In this document: in pieces, positions 62,801 through 63,867 of the stretch | Position numbering within the stretch: position 1 is the stretch's first letter | Layout of the letters: each line of letters starts with the position of its first letter | Assembly (NCBI GenBank): GCA_032433765.1 | Contig: JAVIAB010000092.1 | Coordinates: 66,578,666 to 66,642,665, forward strand | DNA length: 64,000 bases | Direction of reading: 5' to 3' | From: Megaustenia siamemsis | Lineage: Eukaryota; Mollusca; Gastropoda; Stylommatophora; Ariophantidae | Translations under genes and position numbers: made by a program | Notes under the pieces: model-generated | The model's input: only the letters and a program-made list of their open reading frames with translations | Told to the model about the DNA's origin: nothing | The model's database searches: none

Positions 62801-63867
62801 CCATCCTTTCAACTTGAGCTATTGGTGACATTCAAATAAAATGTTTTTAAAACATAAAAACATAATTTATTGAAAGTCATAATGGTAGGGAAGATATAAG
62901 GTAAAGGCAGAGAAAGACAAAAATTGACTACTAGCATAAGAAGTGGAAAGAAACCTATAAAAGTATGTTTCATCAAGACAAGAAACAGTGAAATGGCGCC
63001 AACCATCTAGTAAGCATAAGATAGATACATGACACAGGATGATTGACAGTACTTTTGTAAAGTCACTGGTTACTTTAAGCTGTACCATACATGGTTTGAG
63101 CTTGTATGTCATAATTTTATTCTTGCCAATTTAAGCATGTATCTCACTTTTATGGGAATATCTTTAGTATTCCCATGTAAAAAAGTTGTATTATTGTATG
63201 TTTAAGAGGAGAGAGCAAAGTCACTGATTATGTATTTTGCAGTTATTTTTCTAATCATAAACTATACAATTATCAATATGTATACATTTTAAATTTTATT
63301 GACATGCCAAAATCTTCTTGTGTTTTGTGACGAACAAAGTTATTATAGAGTACTGATGAAGACTGCCAAAGTATAATGATGATGGTCCTGTGTACAATCA
63401 CAAAAAAAAGAGATACATTTTTTATTTGTTTTTCTGTTTTTTTTTTTTTTAAGAACAATGATATATTTAGTTGTATTTTTATTATTTTGAACTGATATAT
63501 GTAATATATAAAATATTTTGTTTATCAATATTTGTTAGCAAAAAGTTAATTTAAGTGAACTGTCAGAAAGCATGAGGTCATAGATGCAGTCATTGTATAG
63601 GTTTTGTACTGGGTTTTTATTGTAAATGCAGTATTAATAAATTGTACCTTATTTCAGATATAATTTGATTGCTGTTTATATTAGGGGAAGTATTTTAAGG
63701 AAGGCAATCTTAAAATCAAGTTATGTTTATTATTGCATCAGGTGGAAGTATAGGTTTAGTGTCAGTAGATTGGGGTGTGAGCACAGTAAACAGAACAGCT
63801 ACGTATGGTCAGGATTATATAGCAGATGGAGCTACACTAACATTTGTTGCAGGACAAACAAGACGTG
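2828..63867 (+). CDS. ADGRV1: ADGRV1-like adhesion GPCR, central ectodomain (22 exons, partial)
   Basis: Twenty-two exons joined in one open frame encode about 1,500 residues. The order is: end of one Calx-beta domain, a Calx-beta split by a LamG/pentraxin-like domain, then eight more Calx-beta domains, the last incomplete. Each Calx-beta shows the family pattern: a strand like VxVxW, an acidic-rich hairpin, an ILDDxxPE-type calcium-binding turn, and a closing NDDPxG-type linker. Many tandem Calx-beta domains with a single LamG are known from ADGRV1/VLGR1, a giant adhesion receptor of hair-cell ankle links and photoreceptors in vertebrates. That role is known for the family and is only inferred here. 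All introns are GT-AG and all phases match. Start, GAIN domain, seven-helix region and stop are outside the window. Other Calx-beta proteins (FREM, Na/Ca exchangers) lack this LamG-in-Calx arrangement, so ADGRV1 is the best fit. Confidence 0.9.
3049..3676. other. Start of intron 1, no element recognised
   Basis: AT-rich intronic sequence from the exon 1 donor to the 3' end of the LINE-A copy. Nothing recognised. Confidence 0.5.
4467..5633 (+). mobile_element. Unclassified 1.17 kb insertion in the LINE-A RT domain
   Basis: The LINE-A frame stops at YADD (4466) and resumes at about 5634 just before GGNN, where intact elements of this type have only a few residues between. The insert ends in a short tandem tail (ataacca)n at about 5614-5634, as retrotransposed sequences often do, so its likely sense strand is +. 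It holds the 4484-5167 Cys-rich ORF and a more GC-rich 3' part (5170-5600) without recognised content. I could not find a convincing TSD. Confidence 0.65.
4484..5167 (+). CDS. Unknown ORF: two copies of a Cys-rich, N-glycosylation-rich domain
   Basis: The open frame of about 227 codons has no ATG at its start and is open upstream into the LINE, so it may be 5'-truncated. It contains two related units of about 80 residues. Both share CC-x(6)-CY-x-RIA-x-NGITV, then a Cys, an F-T-x(3)-E segment, SY-x(2)-C, and a final Cys. Many N-x-S/T sites suggest an extracellular product. The second unit is preceded by LWNVNLTLFLNDVQVNE. The two units have diverged while the Cys pattern and frame persist, which suggests a once-functional protein. 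I do not recognise the family. It could be a captured host exon or an ORF of the mobile element. Confidence 0.5.
   Translation: MSLQVNNVHTYNWSGLCSSSSFIANTENIIGLCCSETAMPCYPRIAFNGITVTTNHSPCVCHIFTPQKEILNITTSYAVCDINDHKPGASCMIDTTVAPSTSSAEPDLWNVNLTLFLNDVQVNETSESCGSSYKKGAENIKFCCYKGDLPCYHRIALNGITVFENFSSCVNYTFTSKSESVKVNKSYSLCGFTNYRSGGFCWIGNDNLPPLCVYMFGIGVINDGLTS
7243..8903 (-). pseudogene. DDE transposase (DD~83E), split by a SINE insertion
   Basis: The N-terminal part (8903-8551) encodes a helix-turn-helix-like region: LSKRSFNRWIQARDRQC, then TVTIRKLKVSLKK. The C-terminal part (8154-7243) has the catalytic motifs YLDETWIN, LIMDNAAYH and HLNPIELIW. Between the second Asp and the Glu I count about 83 residues. 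This is far longer than DD34E Tc1 and close to the DD82E (Sailor) group of the same superfamily. Apart from the 8168-8537 SINE I see no stop or frameshift in this copy. An ordinary Tc1 assignment is ruled out by the spacing. Confidence 0.88.
8168..8537 (-). mobile_element. Two-headed tRNA-derived SINE inside transposase copy 1
   Basis: A perfect 13-bp duplication (cctccataatgta) lies at 8155-8167 and 8538-8550. The empty site is visible in transposon copy 2 near 33185. On the - strand the insert starts with one tRNA-like unit (acceptor GGTGTCC/GGACACC, B box GGGTTCGTACC). It is followed directly by a second tRNA-like unit (GGAGCCG/CGGCTCC, A box TAGCTCAGTGGTT, B box GGTTCGATCCC). Then comes the family body, and an A-rich end. 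The other SINE-1 copies here show only the second head. Confidence 0.9.
9620..9840 (+). CDS. ADGRV1: ADGRV1-like exon 2: end of Calx-beta a, start of Calx-beta b
   Basis: The acceptor is ttgctgcag and the donor gtatca. The exon completes Calx-beta a (strand IIATVRVTVSDDPHG) and opens Calx-beta b (IFNVERRKGTQDLVK). It ends in phase 0 and joins VMWEI of exon 3 to restore the usual VxVxW strand. It follows a 6.6 kb intron filled with nested mobile elements. Confidence 0.9.
9903..13253. repeat. Inverted (fold-back) array of 436-bp units with 13-bp flanking duplication
   Basis: Units repeat every 436 bp in direct orientation at 9926, 10362, 10798, 11234 and 11670. The order then reverses, with inverted units at about 436-bp spacing to 13253. 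The arms are 9903-11753 (about 4.2 units) and 11789-13253 (about 3.4 units), around a 35-base spacer at 11754-11788. Units look almost identical; one T/C difference before the gaagaac word alternates among them. The duplication ttgatgtaagcaa stands at 9890-9902 and 13254-13266, so the array behaves as one insertion. Frames up to 146 codons occur on both strands but only reflect the repeats. A transcript would fold into a stem of about 1.46 kb. Confidence 0.92.
9987..10071 (-). ncRNA. tRNA-like module of the 436-bp unit (first copy)
   Basis: On the - strand: a 5' GGCTGCGTGGCAGTG (A-box-like), a B box GGGTTCGATCCC, and an end in GGACCA. The acceptor ends do not pair well, so it is a tRNA-like Pol III head and not a working tRNA gene. 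The same module recurs in each unit: - strand in the left arm, + strand in the right arm. In the fifth unit it is cut by the array centre. Confidence 0.6.
13695..13915 (+). mobile_element. tRNA-derived SINE-like repeat
   Basis: The sequence has TCTAGTTGGGAAAACAAC as a possible A-box region and ATGTTCGATTCCTGC as a B box, followed by an AT-rich body. There is no clear TSD. It may be an old SINE of another family. Confidence 0.5.
14126..14656 (+). mobile_element. LINE-C copy 1 (young, 5'-truncated)
   Basis: The TSD aatagctcatta lies at 14114-14125 and 14657-14668. The open frame shows LNAFENKCLRKILGIEWNEF, RRWSYVGHVMRRD and KRKRGRPRETLRR, ending WRDLIKYL-stop. The 3' tail has GGCTCGAAAGGTCAATAGATAG. 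The last 300 bases look identical to copies at 43013 and 57132. Confidence 0.9.
14669..16140. other. Intron 2 stretch with degenerate SINE-like pieces
   Basis: Mostly AT-rich. Around 15195-15330 and 15775-15930 there are worn tRNA-like heads and family-type phrases (for example atcagaga...gagcccaaactc) that may be old SINEs. A C-rich run (ccccccccacccccc) lies near 15354-15368. Nothing coding. Confidence 0.4.
16152..16180. repeat. (TA)n microsatellite
   Basis: An uninterrupted TA run immediately upstream of an old LINE-C fragment. Confidence 0.9.
16181..16572 (+). mobile_element. Old LINE-C-like fragment
   Basis: Decayed + strand relic with LGSNIDQE, ILNAFEDKCIRR-like and QWNEFKTN-like words and several stops and frameshifts. 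It is clearly older than the LINE-C copy at 14126. Confidence 0.65.
17260..19284. mobile_element. 2.0 kb TG...CA insertion with 4-bp TSD (LTR-like, non-autonomous)
   Basis: LINE-A sequence is cleanly interrupted. The target gttc is duplicated at 17256-17259 and 19285-19288, and the insert runs TGTAAAAGTG...CACTGTTTCA. TG/CA ends and a 4-bp TSD fit an LTR-type integrase product, either a solo LTR or a gene-less element; short imperfect end inversion (TGNAANAGTGT) would also fit a Ginger-like transposon. A word ttggtggcgacccc near 17748 resembles a primer-binding site, but no matching second LTR is visible. It holds a 127-codon acidic ORF at 17242-17625 of unknown meaning. The base composition is less AT-rich than its surroundings. 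Confidence 0.65.
17975..18775. repeat. Degenerate ~100-bp tandem repeats inside the 2.0 kb element
   Basis: About seven to eight units share gttcattcaagactt, cgaagtctt, cgatccctcaggatct and ggtctct. Many contain the short palindrome AAGACTtactcgAAGTCTT, so each unit can form a small hairpin. Confidence 0.8.
20065..20190. repeat. AT microsatellite/hairpin-rich block
   Basis: Repeats of tatatata with interspersed ttataatta, at the 5' edge of LINE-A copy 2. Confidence 0.85.
20191..20830. other. End of intron 2, nothing recognised
   Basis: AT-rich intronic sequence leading to the exon 3 acceptor. Confidence 0.5.
20831..20987 (+). CDS. ADGRV1: ADGRV1-like exon 3: Calx-beta b strand and lead-in to LamG
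   Basis: The acceptor is tttattgaag and the donor gtaggt. The exon supplies VMWEI of Calx-beta b, then a linker that ends in FTGSSG and leads straight into the LamG domain of exon 4. It ends with one base of a glycine codon. The long intron 2 (about 11 kb) precedes it. Confidence 0.85.
21238..21452 (+). CDS. ADGRV1: ADGRV1-like exon 4: LamG/pentraxin-like domain, first part
   Basis: The acceptor is atctttcag and the donor gtaaga. The peptide reads QFVTIPSDVWPSL, then GFSLSAWVQP and later LILKVSTQMQ. The FSLSAWV strand is typical of LamG/concanavalin-like sandwich domains. The exon ends in phase 0. Confidence 0.9.
21931..22103 (+). mobile_element. SINE-1 copy, 5'-truncated
   Basis: The body of the SINE-1 family (gggtactggattttttc ... 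cgtgacgggggctctttac) lacks the tRNA head. The duplication accttctgct lies at 21921-21930 and 22104-22113. A 5'-truncated SINE with its own TSD indicates incomplete reverse transcription at insertion. Confidence 0.85.
22165..22576 (-). mobile_element. LINE-A 3' fragment
   Basis: The - strand has the LINE-A tail sequence (cctgctggtgtaggtgatta, then the caagccattctcttaagc block) up to the KATF-proximal region. Decayed and 5'-truncated. Confidence 0.75.
22577..23120 (-). mobile_element. Decayed LINE RNase H domain
   Basis: The - strand, across frameshifts, shows CIYTGGSG (from the usual YTDGS), LSSETKAIITV (the catalytic Glu), VVLLTDAKPRLEA (the second Asp), and a PSHC-like segment. These are the marks of the RNase H domain of jockey/I-type LINEs. 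It is strongly degraded. Confidence 0.5.
23121..24036. other. End of intron 4, nothing recognised
   Basis: AT-rich, with a poly-T run near 23241. No element or RNA gene recognised. Confidence 0.5.
24040..24164 (+). CDS. ADGRV1: ADGRV1-like exon 5: LamG domain, middle
   Basis: Two in-frame AG acceptors are possible (starting at 24037 or 24040); the choice changes one residue. The core GDGQWHHIFVAV...TFYLDGQLIGSR is the classic LamG motif (WHH and YLDG). The donor gtttgt follows two bases of an Arg codon. It is a weaker donor than its neighbours but is required by phase. Confidence 0.9.
24458..24586 (+). CDS. ADGRV1: ADGRV1-like exon 6: LamG domain, end
   Basis: The acceptor is tatgactag and the donor gtgaat. 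The peptide ends the LamG fold with FYNGYMQDVRVFMRAMD, equivalent to the closing GxxxDVRxxxRAL strand of the family. Both borders fall inside codons at matching phases. Confidence 0.9.
24587..25291. other. Intron 6, nothing recognised
   Basis: AT-rich intron without recognisable repeats. A poly-T run lies near 25190-25203. Confidence 0.5.
25292..25506 (+). CDS. ADGRV1: ADGRV1-like exon 7: second half of Calx-beta b, after LamG
   Basis: The acceptor is ctgttttcag and the donor gtatga. After a short linker the Calx-beta fold resumes: ISGTLSYSSGVGTQSFTVAS, the acidic turn EEEGREVF, and the closing strand. The LamG domain is therefore nested inside Calx-beta b, not placed between two complete Calx-beta domains. 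Confidence 0.9.
25738..25985 (-). mobile_element. SINE-2 with a LINE-C-like 3' tail
   Basis: On the - strand the element has the SINE-type phrase cataaaaggcgactaagg and ends in CTATGTGCCG...AGCTCGAAAGGACAATAGATAG(ATAG)n. That tail closely matches the end of LINE-C (CTATGGGCCG...GGCTCGAAAGGTCAATAGATAG), which suggests the SINE is moved by LINE-C. Confidence 0.7.
25986..26355. other. End of intron 7, nothing recognised
   Basis: AT-rich intron with a long poly-T run near 26037-26051. No element seen. Confidence 0.5.
26356..26594 (+). CDS. ADGRV1: ADGRV1-like exon 8: Calx-beta b end, Calx-beta c first half
   Basis: The acceptor is atattttcag and the donor gtaaga. The exon carries the linker SDNANGLFGF and then Calx-beta c with VQRTRGDDGSVTVFWVV and FLPGERNK. 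It ends in phase 0. About 30 bases into the following intron stands a perfect 24-bp inverted repeat. Confidence 0.9.
26627..26700. repeat. Perfect 24-bp inverted repeat just after exon 8
   Basis: The arm at 26627-26650 (…gttatatggtaattc) is the exact reverse complement of 26677-26700, with a 26-base loop. It starts 32 bases downstream of the exon 8 donor. Confidence 0.9.
26717..26759 (+). repeat. Duplicate of the exon 9 splice-acceptor region
   Basis: Forty-three bases match 28887-28929 with about two differences, including ttctgtgtcctgctgtccag and the first bases of exon 9. After that the match ends at taacat. It is a ready-made decoy acceptor 2.17 kb upstream of the true one. Confidence 0.85.
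26760..27396. other. Intron 8 stretch, nothing recognised
   Basis: Mixed-composition DNA at 26760-26910 and AT-rich DNA after it. No identified element. Confidence 0.4.
27411..27646 (+). mobile_element. SINE-1 copy with 14-bp TSD
   Basis: The duplication taatgcatatattt lies at 27397-27410 and 27647-27660. The insert begins within the tRNA-like head (AGCTCAGTGGTTAGTGAAC, B box GGTTCGGTCCC) and ends ggcgtgacgggggtactttac plus a T/A-rich tail. Confidence 0.9.
27661..28925. other. Rest of intron 8 with old repeat scraps
   Basis: 27700-27790 looks like a worn reverse-strand SINE-1 piece (ggtacccattttgagaggttgg). Around 28500-28590 there is a short LINE-A-like scrap (catatgtcaagactgat). Otherwise nothing recognised. 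Confidence 0.4.
28926..29186 (+). CDS. ADGRV1: ADGRV1-like exon 9: Calx-beta c second half, start of d
   Basis: The acceptor is tgctgtccag and the donor gtgaat. The peptide begins TLVLRVTDETVPELEELF, the calcium turn of Calx-beta c, and passes through QENDYPYG into domain d. It is 87 codons with both borders in phase 0. The 43 bases that span its acceptor are duplicated at 26717-26759. Confidence 0.92.
29425..29580 (+). mobile_element. tRNA-derived SINE-like repeat
   Basis: A-box-like TAGTCTAGAGGTAAGA and B-box-like AAGTTCAAATCCTGCC about 30 bases later, then a body ending at the TA microsatellite (29584-29610). No TSD found. Confidence 0.5.
29584..29610. repeat. (TA)n microsatellite
   Basis: Uninterrupted tatata run in intron 9. 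Confidence 0.9.
29748..29885 (+). CDS. ADGRV1: ADGRV1-like exon 10: Calx-beta d, middle
   Basis: The acceptor is acttatag and the donor gtaaga. It has 46 codons, both borders phase 0: VSVSEEGGLVPLIVQRAQG, then VRAEWRTKD and PPDYV. It joins GGVGSITLDNG of exon 11 across an 8.1 kb intron to rebuild a normal Calx-beta core. Confidence 0.88.
29886..30590. other. Start of intron 10, nothing recognised
   Basis: A - strand frame of 147 codons at 29933-30376 has no recognisable features and is probably chance. No repeat identified. Confidence 0.4.
30593..30845 (+). mobile_element. Old SINE-1 copy
   Basis: A diverged full-length copy: AATAGCTCAGTGGTTAGTGA head, then gttcacccagccttaaatg and accacattacctcaaaaat. 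The flanks share an imperfect duplication (gttgtggtca-ttctca-tctaaa at 30541 and 30848), longer than usual for this family. Confidence 0.75.
31130..31325 (+). mobile_element. Short LINE 3' end with GAA tail
   Basis: The frame KRPRGRPRRRWIDAVTEIC ends at a stop followed by about 60 bases and a (GAA)n tail. The flanks gaatataattt and gaatataactt look like a TSD. Confidence 0.65.
31380..31503 (+). mobile_element. SINE-2-like tail (LINE-C-type end)
   Basis: It ends with CTATGTGCTG, then CCCGAAAGAACAATAGATAGATAG, a worn version of the tail shared by LINE-C and the 25738-25985 SINE. Confidence 0.5.
31504..32443. other. Intron 10 stretch, nothing recognised
   Basis: AT-rich, with a less AT-rich part at 32080-32440 that may be an old repeat, but I cannot name it. 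Confidence 0.4.
32446..34558 (+). mobile_element. IS630/Tc1/mariner-type DNA transposon, copy 2
   Basis: The same element as 6790-9276, in the opposite orientation and without the SINE. Ends TAGCTTGTTTCA...TGAAACAAGCTA, flanked by TA (32444-32445 and 34559-34560). The inner repeat blocks are conserved. Confidence 0.9.
32831..34108 (+). pseudogene. DDE transposase (DD~83E), two nonsense changes
   Basis: About 425 codons colinear with copy 1. Two in-frame TGA stops interrupt it, near 32908 (after FCKEAK) and near 33242 (after KYSNG). Copy 1 has CGA at both places, so each stop is a C-to-T change at a CpG. Catalytic motifs YLDETWIN, LIMDNAAYH and HLNPIELIW are intact. Confidence 0.9.
34561..35800. 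other. Intron 10 stretch, nothing recognised
   Basis: AT-rich. 34625-34770 is less AT-rich and might be an old tRNA-like repeat (gagtaggtcactgacttgg), but the boxes are not convincing. Confidence 0.35.
35815..36170. repeat. Unclassified GC-richer repeat-like block
   Basis: Composition and phrasing (cgggttaggttagcggggta, cttgggcaaggtgaagttcc) differ from the intron. It looks like an inserted repeat, but I see no boxes, ORF or TSD. Confidence 0.4.
36175..36545 (+). mobile_element. LINE-A' 3' fragment
   Basis: A + strand LINE tail with RGKMEYLFTTGKIKGKRDHG and a (TGATGA)n end. It is the same subfamily as the - strand copy that hosts the inverted array. Confidence 0.75.
36777..37354 (+). mobile_element. 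LINE-D 3' fragment split by a SINE-1
   Basis: The + strand frame NNEVLKQLKVKRELLNTIQT, FLGHVKRHNSLLKEIL, GKMQGKRG is interrupted at 36937. It resumes at 37200 as KRGRGRP...WTS, to an ATGATG-type end. Confidence 0.85.
36937..37199 (-). mobile_element. SINE-1 copy nested in LINE-D
   Basis: The duplication aaaagaggcag lies at 36926-36936 and 37200-37210. On the - strand: head GGAGCCGCGATAGCTCAGTG, B box GGTTCGATCCC, body, and an A-rich tail. The LINE frame is restored when it is removed. Confidence 0.92.
37355..37979. other. End of intron 10, nothing recognised
   Basis: AT-rich DNA up to the exon 11 acceptor. Confidence 0.5.
37980..38252 (+). CDS. ADGRV1: ADGRV1-like exon 11: Calx-beta d end, Calx-beta e start
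   Basis: The acceptor is tgtgaacag and the donor gtacag. It has 91 codons in phase 0. Domain d ends with VKDNSLPEAEKKFEVELF and the linker QSSDGAFGLFQF, and domain e begins. Confidence 0.92.
38253..38930. other. Start of intron 11, one short tandem duplication
   Basis: A 33-base stretch (gacctactgttctggccattc...) occurs twice in tandem at about 38747-38812. Otherwise AT-rich with no element recognised. Confidence 0.6.
38935..39542. mobile_element. piggyBac-like non-autonomous element, family 1, copy 1
   Basis: Ends CCTAGATTACGAT (38936) and ATCGTAATCTAGGG (39542) are inverted. The left flank is TTAA and the right flank CTAA (a decayed TTAA). No coding capacity. It shares its right half with copies at 53105-53522 and 57652-58120. 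Confidence 0.8.
39543..39961. other. End of intron 11, nothing recognised
   Basis: AT-rich sequence up to the exon 12 acceptor. Confidence 0.5.
39962..40171 (+). CDS. ADGRV1: ADGRV1-like exon 12: Calx-beta e core
   Basis: The acceptor is tttgcttaag and the donor gtaaga. It has 70 codons, both borders phase 0: VLRLAGSIDTVSVTWKV, VTFQPGETSHSLDL, and the turn GDTVPELDETILVKL. Confidence 0.92.
40172..40796. other. Intron 12, nothing recognised
   Basis: AT-rich intron without a recognised element. Confidence 0.5.
40797..40920 (+). CDS. ADGRV1: ADGRV1-like exon 13: Calx-beta e end, f start
   Basis: The acceptor is atcaccag and the donor gtactt. The peptide GQLGDSLKTTATVVIAANDD ends domain e; YGKFII opens domain f. 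It ends with one base of an Asp codon. A 38-bp minisatellite starts about 70 bases into the next intron. Confidence 0.9.
40988..41482 (+). repeat. Minisatellite, 38-bp unit, ~13 copies
   Basis: The unit consists of gggtgtctcctgcatgatac followed by tcatgtcagtgctcagta. Units vary at a few sites (gcatg/ccatg, ctcagta/gcgcagta). The first units are the most diverged. It starts about 70 bases after the exon 13 donor. Confidence 0.9.
41540..41765 (-). mobile_element. Old LINE-B-like fragment
   Basis: The - strand shows TTEMRCLKSI-like and IKKQIKWF-like words with stops. A decayed relative of LINE-B at 6517-9436. Confidence 0.5.
41812..42370 (-). mobile_element. LINE-D copy (3' end, 5'-truncated)
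   Basis: The - strand frame shows YSAETWTLDKKTEQKIEAFE, WIYRRIGRIGWKEKK, FLGHVKRHNSLLKVIL and GKRGRGRPRLTW. It ends in a (CAT)n-complement microsatellite at 41812-41840. Confidence 0.88.
42661..43266. mobile_element. LINE-C copy 2 with inverted 5' part
   Basis: The TSD tataagaaact lies at 42650-42660 and 43267-43277. The upstream part (42661 to about 43012) is on the - strand (HFIYLGSHIDREGDTSKEI, then LNAFENKCLRKILGIEWNEF). The downstream part (about 43013-43266) is on the + strand (KRKRGRPRETLRR to the ATAG tail). One TSD around two opposed halves is the mark of a 5'-inverted (twin-primed) insertion. About 70 bases of the LINE are missing at the join. Confidence 0.92.
43278..43942. other. 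End of intron 13, nothing recognised
   Basis: 43500-43640 is less AT-rich and could be an old repeat. No signature found. Confidence 0.4.
43943..44227 (+). CDS. ADGRV1: ADGRV1-like exon 14: Calx-beta f
   Basis: The acceptor is cacctgtag and the donor gtaaag. The peptide includes VIVQRLGGKYGSVVVDF and the turn ILDDQLPEQDESIFVKL, a clear Calx-beta calcium site. Between strands it has a longer Pro-rich hairpin (FFPGPVIRAG) than other domains here. Confidence 0.92.
44738..45656 (+). mobile_element. LINE-D copy with RT core
   Basis: The TSD atgataatttca lies at 44726-44737 and 45657-45668. The + strand frame has RGVRQGCILSSSLFNLYTEQ, then LRYADNTILLAEN (the usual YADD changed to YADN), and SYNYLGHTITSDGKC. 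A frameshift follows near 45310, then the LINE-D tail. Confidence 0.92.
45741..45913 (+). CDS. ADGRV1: ADGRV1-like exon 15: Calx-beta f end, g start
   Basis: The acceptor is tacttttcag and the donor gtgagt. It holds the linker IIILNNDDAGGRLF and the opening strands of domain g (VVRTGGTFGE). It ends in phase 0. Confidence 0.9.
46052..46310 (+). CDS. ADGRV1: ADGRV1-like exon 16: Calx-beta g core
   Basis: The acceptor is tatcttttcag and the donor gtatgt. The peptide includes VSVAIGVINGTAL, VPVEIIDDRVPELSETF and TILPSDDPNGLF. It ends with one base of the Glu codon completed by exon 17. Confidence 0.92.
46311..46627. other. Start of intron 16, nothing recognised
   Basis: AT-rich intronic sequence before the piggyBac-like element. 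Confidence 0.5.
46632..46897. mobile_element. piggyBac-like non-autonomous element, family 2
   Basis: Flanked on both sides by TTAA (46628-46631 and 46898-46901). The ends CACATTCAGTACCA and TTGGTAGCAAATGTG form imperfect terminal inverted repeats. 266 bp, no ORF. Confidence 0.82.
46954..47076 (+). CDS. ADGRV1: ADGRV1-like exon 17: Calx-beta h start
   Basis: The acceptor is atttccag and the donor gtgatt. The peptide is EFVSNGQTVEEGPQ, then ITVSRTGGLMDVVTVAWTA, the first Calx-beta strands. A piggyBac-like short element ends about 55 bases upstream of the acceptor. Confidence 0.88.
47077..47995. other. Intron 17, first part, nothing recognised
   Basis: AT-rich with a G-rich run at 47677-47690 (gggggagggggag). 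No element recognised. Confidence 0.4.
47996..48450 (-). mobile_element. Old LINE-C-like fragment
   Basis: The - strand matches LINE-C in decayed form (AFKNMCLRNF-like, NSYVLSIIIFANES-like words). A C run (cccccccccc) lies at 48461-48470 next to it. Confidence 0.6.
48591..48709 (+). CDS. ADGRV1: ADGRV1-like exon 18: Calx-beta h middle
   Basis: The acceptor is ccatgctcag and the donor gtaaag. The peptide is GQPASEDIVPVAGSLYFVTG, then LTLTILPDDIPEGAE, the calcium turn. It ends in phase 0. Confidence 0.9.
48828..49083 (-). mobile_element. SINE-1 copy with 13-bp TSD
   Basis: The duplication attttccttcttt lies at 48815-48827 and 49084-49096. The - strand has GGAGCCGTGATAGCTCGGTG, the B box GGTTCGATCCC and the family body. 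It sits about 120 bases into intron 18. Confidence 0.92.
49097..50384. other. Rest of intron 18, nothing recognised
   Basis: 49130-49450 is less AT-rich and may be an old LINE scrap, but no motif is clear. The rest is AT-rich. Confidence 0.35.
50385..50569 (+). CDS. ADGRV1: ADGRV1-like exon 19: Calx-beta h end, i start
   Basis: The acceptor is tatcttctag and the donor gtaatg. The peptide runs NIIITLVNATNGG, then LTIAPNDSPHGTVEL and TAQVIR. It ends with two bases of a Ser codon completed by exon 20, giving VIRSGGTYGTLRVYY, a normal Calx-beta opening. Confidence 0.9.
51299..53056 (+). mobile_element. Jockey/I-type LINE with RNase H domain, 5'-truncated
   Basis: The TSD aaagaaaagtgt lies at 51287-51298 and 53057-53068. 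The + strand encodes the end of an RT (FTDDILVY) and a long connection region (LLTLLFQGLVLTPIEYA). The RNase H domain follows, with YTDGS, TSSMTMEAMAV, LSDSMSM and GNERADRLAS. The tail has TCSECNDDD and an (aataactc)n end. A single TAA at 52613-52615 breaks the frame inside RNase H, and a frameshift lies near 51548. It is less AT-rich than its surroundings. Confidence 0.9.
53105..53522. mobile_element. piggyBac-like element, family 1, copy 2
   Basis: TTAA stands on both sides (53101-53104 and 53523-53526). Ends CCCCAGATTATGAAACCATAG and CGTAATCTAGGG. The left half closely matches the right half of the 38935-39542 copy. Removal restores LINE-E. Confidence 0.88.
54041..54957 (-). mobile_element. 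LINE-F copy with RT core
   Basis: The TSD attatgagtat lies at 54030-54040 and 54958-54968. The - strand encodes GLLSPFLFLLAIDWIM, LDFAGDIALLSHSHQQMQDK (FADD changed to FAGD), SYIYLGSNIDNEGG, and the tail RRWHWIGHTLRKP. A frameshift splits it near 54480. Confidence 0.92.
55085..55980 (-). mobile_element. LINE-G fragment (CR1/L2-like end)
   Basis: The - strand frame includes QYNYLGSIISDRLSLDTEID, RIGKAATTFAHLSRHVW and NSKLTIKTKTAVY. The downstream part, in other frames, carries the RRLRWLGHVHRM-like and DGRIPKD-like regions. The clade name is uncertain. Confidence 0.75.
55981..56401. other. End of intron 19, nothing recognised
   Basis: AT-rich sequence up to the exon 20 acceptor. Confidence 0.5.
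56402..56735 (+). CDS. ADGRV1: ADGRV1-like exon 20: Calx-beta i with Cys-rich (PAN/apple-like) insert
   Basis: The acceptor is tccaacaacag and the donor gtaaac. After the strand GTLRVYYSTLTM the peptide leaves the Calx-beta pattern for about 75 residues. That segment has four cysteines (SCATAC, MCYSF, ICNWY), reminiscent of PAN/apple modules. Calx-beta i resumes in exon 21 at GGEDFTVISG. This is the only cysteine-rich stretch I see in the traced protein. The PAN assignment is tentative. Confidence 0.85.
56850..57085 (-). mobile_element. LINE-A' scrap
   Basis: The - strand has the subfamily tail (ctttcctcttctcataatgtgcc, gatgtattttaggagcttct), heavily decayed. Confidence 0.55.
57132..57459 (+). 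mobile_element. LINE-C copy 3 (young, short)
   Basis: Flanked by atgtcca (57125-57131 and 57460-57466). It contains RRWSYVGHVMRRD to WRDLIKYL-stop and the complete ATAG-tailed 3' end. By eye it is identical to LINE-C copy 1 over its length. Confidence 0.9.
57652..58120. mobile_element. piggyBac-like element, family 1, copy 3 (decayed)
   Basis: TTAA at 57648-57651, then CCATAGATTGCGATTC and the family phrase gtagtaaaaattac...gcatcaaaat. The middle has ccaattttcaagaaat and, near 58112, tttcaggtcataaat, as in copy 1. The far end is not recognisable. Confidence 0.6.
58121..59800. other. Intron 20 middle, unclassified
   Basis: A possible B-box-like word ttggttcaaataccg near 58202 hints at an old SINE. 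58980-59690 is less AT-rich and may be an old repeat; I cannot classify it. No host gene supported. Confidence 0.35.
59801..60450 (+). mobile_element. Two decayed LINE 3' ends
   Basis: 59801-60003 has LINE tail words (GKPREKILNSL, MWREVTANTN) and a (TGATGA)n end. 60120-60450 has a second tail (RTQQAIRVHDDLLT, KMK-stop-FGHVS). Both on the + strand with several stops. Confidence 0.55.
60451..60997. other. End of intron 20, nothing recognised
   Basis: AT-rich up to the exon 21 acceptor. Confidence 0.5.
60998..61367 (+). CDS. ADGRV1: ADGRV1-like exon 21: Calx-beta i end, j start
   Basis: The acceptor is tatttcag and the donor gtaagt. At 370 bp it is the longest exon here. The peptide includes GGEDFTVISGQFILIEDG, PVINDQIPEGDEKFYLVLTS, and the linker RANDNAFGVF, and ends DFVVERN. 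Confidence 0.93.
61750..62040. mobile_element. Possible piggyBac-like short element, family 3
   Basis: TTAA (61746-61749) is followed by CTCTCTCGCAGCACTG. The other end reads ATGGAGAGAG with a TCAG flank. The inverted words CTCTCTC/GAGAGAG and one intact TTAA suggest a worn non-autonomous element. Weak. Confidence 0.35.
62041..63741. other. Rest of intron 21, nothing recognised
   Basis: 62384-62695 is open on the - strand (103 codons) without recognisable motifs. A direct duplication (tatagagct..tcatttgttgtacttagac) lies at 62320-62386. Poly-T runs near 63432. No gene supported. Confidence 0.4.
63742..63867 (+). CDS. ADGRV1: ADGRV1-like exon 22: Calx-beta j middle
   Basis: The acceptor is ttgcatcag and the donor gtaagt. 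The peptide is GGSIGLVSVDWGVSTVN, then YGQDYIADGATLTFVAGQT, the Calx-beta core strands. The calcium turn of this domain must lie beyond the window. Confidence 0.9.
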
